NCBI RefSeq assembly: GCF_011067745.1
Contig: NZ_JAAMPJ010000015.1
Coordinates: 278,281 to 342,280, forward strand
Reading direction: 5' to 3'
Length of the DNA stretch: 64,000 nucleotides
Source of the DNA: Lentzea alba
GTDB taxonomy: Bacteria > Actinomycetota > Actinomycetes > Mycobacteriales > Pseudonocardiaceae
Part shown: piece after piece, positions 61,327 through 64,000 of the stretch
Numbering within the stretch: position 1 is the stretch's first letter
Layout of the letters: the number at the start of each line of letters is the position of its first letter
The notes under the pieces: generated by a model
Told to the model about the DNA's origin: nothing
Databases searched by the model: none
What the model saw: the letters and a program-made list of their open reading frames with translations, nothing else
Made by a program: the position numbers and the translations under genes

Positions 61327-63579
61327 CTAATTCTCTGTTGTGCCACAACACTGCCGAATTAGCGCAGGTGTGAGTGGTCCGCCTTCCGGGTGTGAAACGA
61401 CTTGGCGAAGCTCCTTGTTCTTTGCCAAGTCGCGTAGCTCCTCCGGGAAGTGATCGCCGAGCCATAGGTCATCTTGGATGCCTTCCACTGCCTGTGGAGA
61501 TCGTTGCAGAAATTTGGCTATGCTCGGCCATCGCACCCTGATTATCGACCAAAGAGCCAAGGTGTTGGGCGAGACTGTGTTTCCTTCAAGTGTGCGCACA
61601 GATCGCAGTATGCTGTAGGTGTTAAGAAATAGTTTAATGCTTCGGGGATTGCCGTGTAGGAGGGATGAGAACTTCCGCAACGCGTGCTCAGTGTGTTTGC
61701 GGGTTTCGGCAGTTGTCAGTGCCAATGCAGCCTGAGGAGCTACGGCTTCACGTGCGTTCTGATTGAGGCTGGCTAGCGTTTGGATGATTGCGGTCTCGTC
61801 TCCGCCTGCGCTATTGATAGCCGAGCTTGCTGCGGCGACTTGTAGATTTGAATTATCGACTGCGAGTCCTAGTAGCTTACCGATGTATTCCATCTGGCTA
61901 CCGCCTCCGAGTGAAGGCATCGGGACATTAAGTTGGAAGAGCTTGTCCGTGAATAGATGGCCGAGTGATCCGCCGGCTGCGGAGATCGGCGCTTCGAAGG
62001 TTGTGTAGGCGCTTTCGTAGCTCCTCCTGATCCAGGCGCCGTCTGCGGCCACAACGAAGTAGGCGGCGGGAGAATGGCTCTTTGCGAACGCTCCGTGGTG
62101 GCTCCGTGGAGCATCGCGTACGAGCGTGTGAACCGAGTCCATGAACTCGACAACGTAGTCTTCCCGGCAGCGGTCAAGGTCATCGGCGAAGAAGACCACA
62201 GGCTTCTTAGACTTCCGCAACAACCACTCGAAATGCACAGCGACCCTCGCCATGGGGTTGTTGTCGGTCTGTTCAAATAGGCGCGCTCCACGAGAGGAAT
62301 CCCACAGCAGAATCCGCGCGGCTACGCGCGTGCTGGCCCAAAGGAACGTCCCCATTGCAAGTGCTGGCGTGAACAGCTTTATCAAGTCTCCGGTTGTTGG
62401 CGAGAAGCGTGCTGCTAGCCACCAAGTTACGTAACCTAAGCCACTGGTCAGTACTAGCAGAAGGACAACGGCTACGATATACGGCGCCCCGGATACGCGC
62501 GCCCTGGCCGCCATTTCGTGGACACGGAAAAATTGCCGCTTGACCCAGTTGCGATCGGCAAGGACGTGCTGCCTCAGGGATGTCAGAAGCGCCCACCAGG
62601 GTGGTGATACACGGGACTGTTGCCAGGCGTCAAACCACACCACTAGGAAAGGGGGCGGCGCCTCCAAGTGTTTGGCGAGCAACATCAGAACAGTGCTCTT
62701 GCCTGAGCCCCAATTTCCGTCGAGATGAACGAGCAGAGACGTGCGTGGATCTTGATGCTGCGCTTCACGGAGTCGAGCATCGAGCACGCGCGCTAGCGCG
62801 TCGCGCTTCAGATAGTCGGTAGTGGTCGCCGAATCGTTTGACCATTTTACTTCTGTTCCCTCAGTCTCCTCGTTTGAGGAACTGGAATCATCGTGGCTTG
62901 CTGTGGATTTGGAAGAAGACCGGTCCCTGAGGTCAGGCTCCTCGAACTGGAATCCTCCGGCTGCCCACTTTCTGTAGTCAAAATCTCTTCCAAATCCGCG
63001 GCCTGTTGTTTGAGGTCTAGCTGGTACCTCTGGGCTGTGTTCGTTGAACTGCCGAGCCAAGCTTGGGTGGTGAGCAGACCAGAGCTCGCTGCCTGAGGAC
63101 GAATCTGCTACTTCCAGCTTTGCCACCACGGCATCCGCAATACCTTCAAGATCACTCGCATATGTCGATCGCGCAAGCGGTCTTCTCATGACCAAATCAA
63201 GTTTTGACCCGAATCTTACTGCAAGTTCGCTGGCGTCAAACTCATCTGGCTCGACGACAACGAGTATTAGTTTGCCAATTGGCGGTGATGTTCGTGAACC
63301 TGCTATTGCCAGCAAGGGGTCTTTAGGTAGCTCACGATCATTTGGTTTGGGGGCGTCGAATTCGAGGTAAAGATCTCTTGTGCTCACTATGACTACTACT
63401 ACGCTTGCCTCTTGAGCTGCGTTGACTAGCCTGAGGTAGTCGTCAAATTCCTGCTTATCAGCTTGGACTCCCACGAATATGCCGTCACTAGAGTCGTATC
63501 GTCCTGCCACGGTTTCTCTTATGCGTTGCGCGTGATCGCGGTTGTGGTTGCGACAATTTATTAGTAATGCGGTTGTCAT
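61327..63579 (-). CDS. TIR-like domain-KAP P-loop NTPase, membrane
   Basis: 750 aa. The N-terminal 160 residues form a TIR-like domain (ALLINCRNHNRDHAQRIRET, ASVVVVIVSTRDLYLEF, KLILVVVEPDEFD). An acidic, Ser-rich linker follows (about 205-250). The KAP ATPase has Walker A GNWGSGKST (K294), two transmembrane helices inserted after it (about 370-390 and 405-425), as in the KAP family, and Walker B VVFFADDLDRC. KAP NTPases are membrane-linked and occur in phage-defence loci. Codon usage is noticeably lower in GC than the rest of the window, suggesting recent transfer. Confidence 0.85.
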   Translation of the reverse strand: MTTALLINCRNHNRDHAQRIRETVAGRYDSSDGIFVGVQADKQEFDDYLRLVNAAQEASVVVVIVSTRDLYLEFDAPKPNDRELPKDPLLAIAGSRTSPPIGKLILVVVEPDEFDASELAVRFGSKLDLVMRRPLARSTYASDLEGIADAVVAKLEVADSSSGSELWSAHHPSLARQFNEHSPEVPARPQTTGRGFGRDFDYRKWAAGGFQFEEPDLRDRSSSKSTASHDDSSSSNEETEGTEVKWSNDSATTTDYLKRDALARVLDARLREAQHQDPRTSLLVHLDGNWGSGKSTVLMLLAKHLEAPPPFLVVWFDAWQQSRVSPPWWALLTSLRQHVLADRNWVKRQFFRVHEMAARARVSGAPYIVAVVLLLVLTSGLGYVTWWLAARFSPTTGDLIKLFTPALAMGTFLWASTRVAARILLWDSSRGARLFEQTDNNPMARVAVHFEWLLRKSKKPVVFFADDLDRCREDYVVEFMDSVHTLVRDAPRSHHGAFAKSHSPAAYFVVAADGAWIRRSYESAYTTFEAPISAAGGSLGHLFTDKLFQLNVPMPSLGGGSQMEYIGKLLGLAVDNSNLQVAAASSAINSAGGDETAIIQTLASLNQNAREAVAPQAALALTTAETRKHTEHALRKFSSLLHGNPRSIKLFLNTYSILRSVRTLEGNTVSPNTLALWSIIRVRWPSIAKFLQRSPQAVEGIQDDLWLGDHFPEELRDLAKNKELRQVVSHPEGGPLTPALIRQCCGTTEN

Positions 63580-63827
63580 GGCCGGATCCTGGTGTATGGA
63601 GTCGCGTCGCAGAACTTTGAGAAGTTGGATAGGCTTGGGTTAGGTATTTGGCTGCGTCCGATTGGCTGCGAATGTACATCTGTGGCGAACTTGCCTGCTA
63701 ACAAGATTGCCCTGGATAGATAGTGCAGGGTTGATCCTGGGCGCCCGTACACGACCGGGACTTGCGCTGAGCCCAGGGCTTGGGAGACTCCGGCGGCACC
63801 GATCTCAGTACTAGGTTCAACACGCAT
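63576..63827 (-). CDS. Possible small gene overlapping the TIR-KAP start
   Basis: 83 codons, ending in TGA that overlaps the TIR-KAP ATG as ATGA. It reads LGSAQVPVVYGRPGSTLHYL and SRAILLAGKFATDVHSQPIG. Overlap and composition favour a real gene or the tail of one; no family recognised and no clear ribosome site. Confidence 0.35.
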   Translation of the reverse strand: MRVEPSTEIGAAGVSQALGSAQVPVVYGRPGSTLHYLSRAILLAGKFATDVHSQPIGRSQIPNPSLSNFSKFCDATPYTRIRP

Positions 63828-64000
63828 ACCCCATTCATCGCTGCGCCAGCGTCGTTTGTTAGGCCCGACGGCTGGATCTGTAGAACGAGACTGGACCCAG
63901 CGGGTGGCTCAAGAGACAGCCAGCGACTCGTCCTAGCGCTGGGCGAGCTTGATCATCCTTGCTTGAGTGCGCTACGGCGCAGTGCTCGCCTTGATCAAGA
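63828..64000. other. Right edge of window
   Basis: No feature recognised. CTTGATCA occurs twice (63949 and 63990), which is too short to interpret. Confidence 0.3.

Noticed and set aside
1-64000. CRISPR array, tRNA or rRNA genes
   Set aside because: No regularly spaced short repeats, no cloverleaf-like segment with CCA-type end and no rRNA signature noticed in reading; a tRNAscan/CRISPR search would settle it.

Overview
This is a high-GC actinomycete chromosome segment. Codon third positions are mostly G or C, GTG and TTG starts are frequent, and many neighbouring genes overlap as GTGA or ATGA. The families present (XRE-NB-ARC-TPR, EACC1, TPR-CHAT and patatin/DUF3376 proteins, and an F420-type luciferase-like oxidoreductase) fit a morphologically complex genus, possibly of Pseudonocardiales; that placement is inference.

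Region 1 (1-9480) is a sugar-utilisation locus. A LacI-type repressor sits between a leftward MFS transporter/GH43 pair and a rightward GH2-GH3-oxidoreductase run. Five copies of a 16-bp palindrome related to GGTTGCGCGCGCAACC lie in the two gaps around the repressor and are the probable operators.

From 9481 to the end the window is a patchwork of conflict or defence-type modules separated by mobile DNA. (a) 11636-14661: membrane protein, unknown protein, EACC1 and caspase in one leftward operon. (b) 14967-19111: a 403-aa protein with an in-frame continuation, a TIR protein, and a membrane protein with a TIR-like domain. (c) 19616-23776: small Cys-rich protein, membrane protein and TPR-CHAT protease. 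(d) 29149-30455: a HEPN/TIGR02391-like gene with two small partners. (e) 31215-35033: a Lamassu/ABC-3C-like nuclease, middle component and SMC-like ATPase. (f) 37415-47718: SEFIR-NPCBM, TIR-NB-ARC-TPR, membrane pseudokinase-NPCBM, XRE-NB-ARC-TPR, and two paralogous proteins of unknown function, one with an amber codon. A 17-codon leader ORF and a strong terminator precede the XRE-NB-ARC gene. (g) A patatin-like phospholipase, an ApeA-like HEPN protein with a partner, and a TIR-KAP membrane NTPase lie further right.

Mobile DNA is heavy. There are three copies of one large serine recombinase, each followed by the same hairpin. There is an IS3-type element with 3-bp target duplication and a frameshifted transposase, one broken integrase-core IS with several isolated ends of the same family, and fragments of IS256-type and IS1634-type transposases, a tyrosine integrase and a WD40 protein. 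No tRNA, rRNA or CRISPR array was recognised. The strongest candidate for an undescribed system is region (f), in which pathogen-sensor-like proteins, an inactive membrane kinase, a shared NPCBM domain and an unknown paralogous family sit together.
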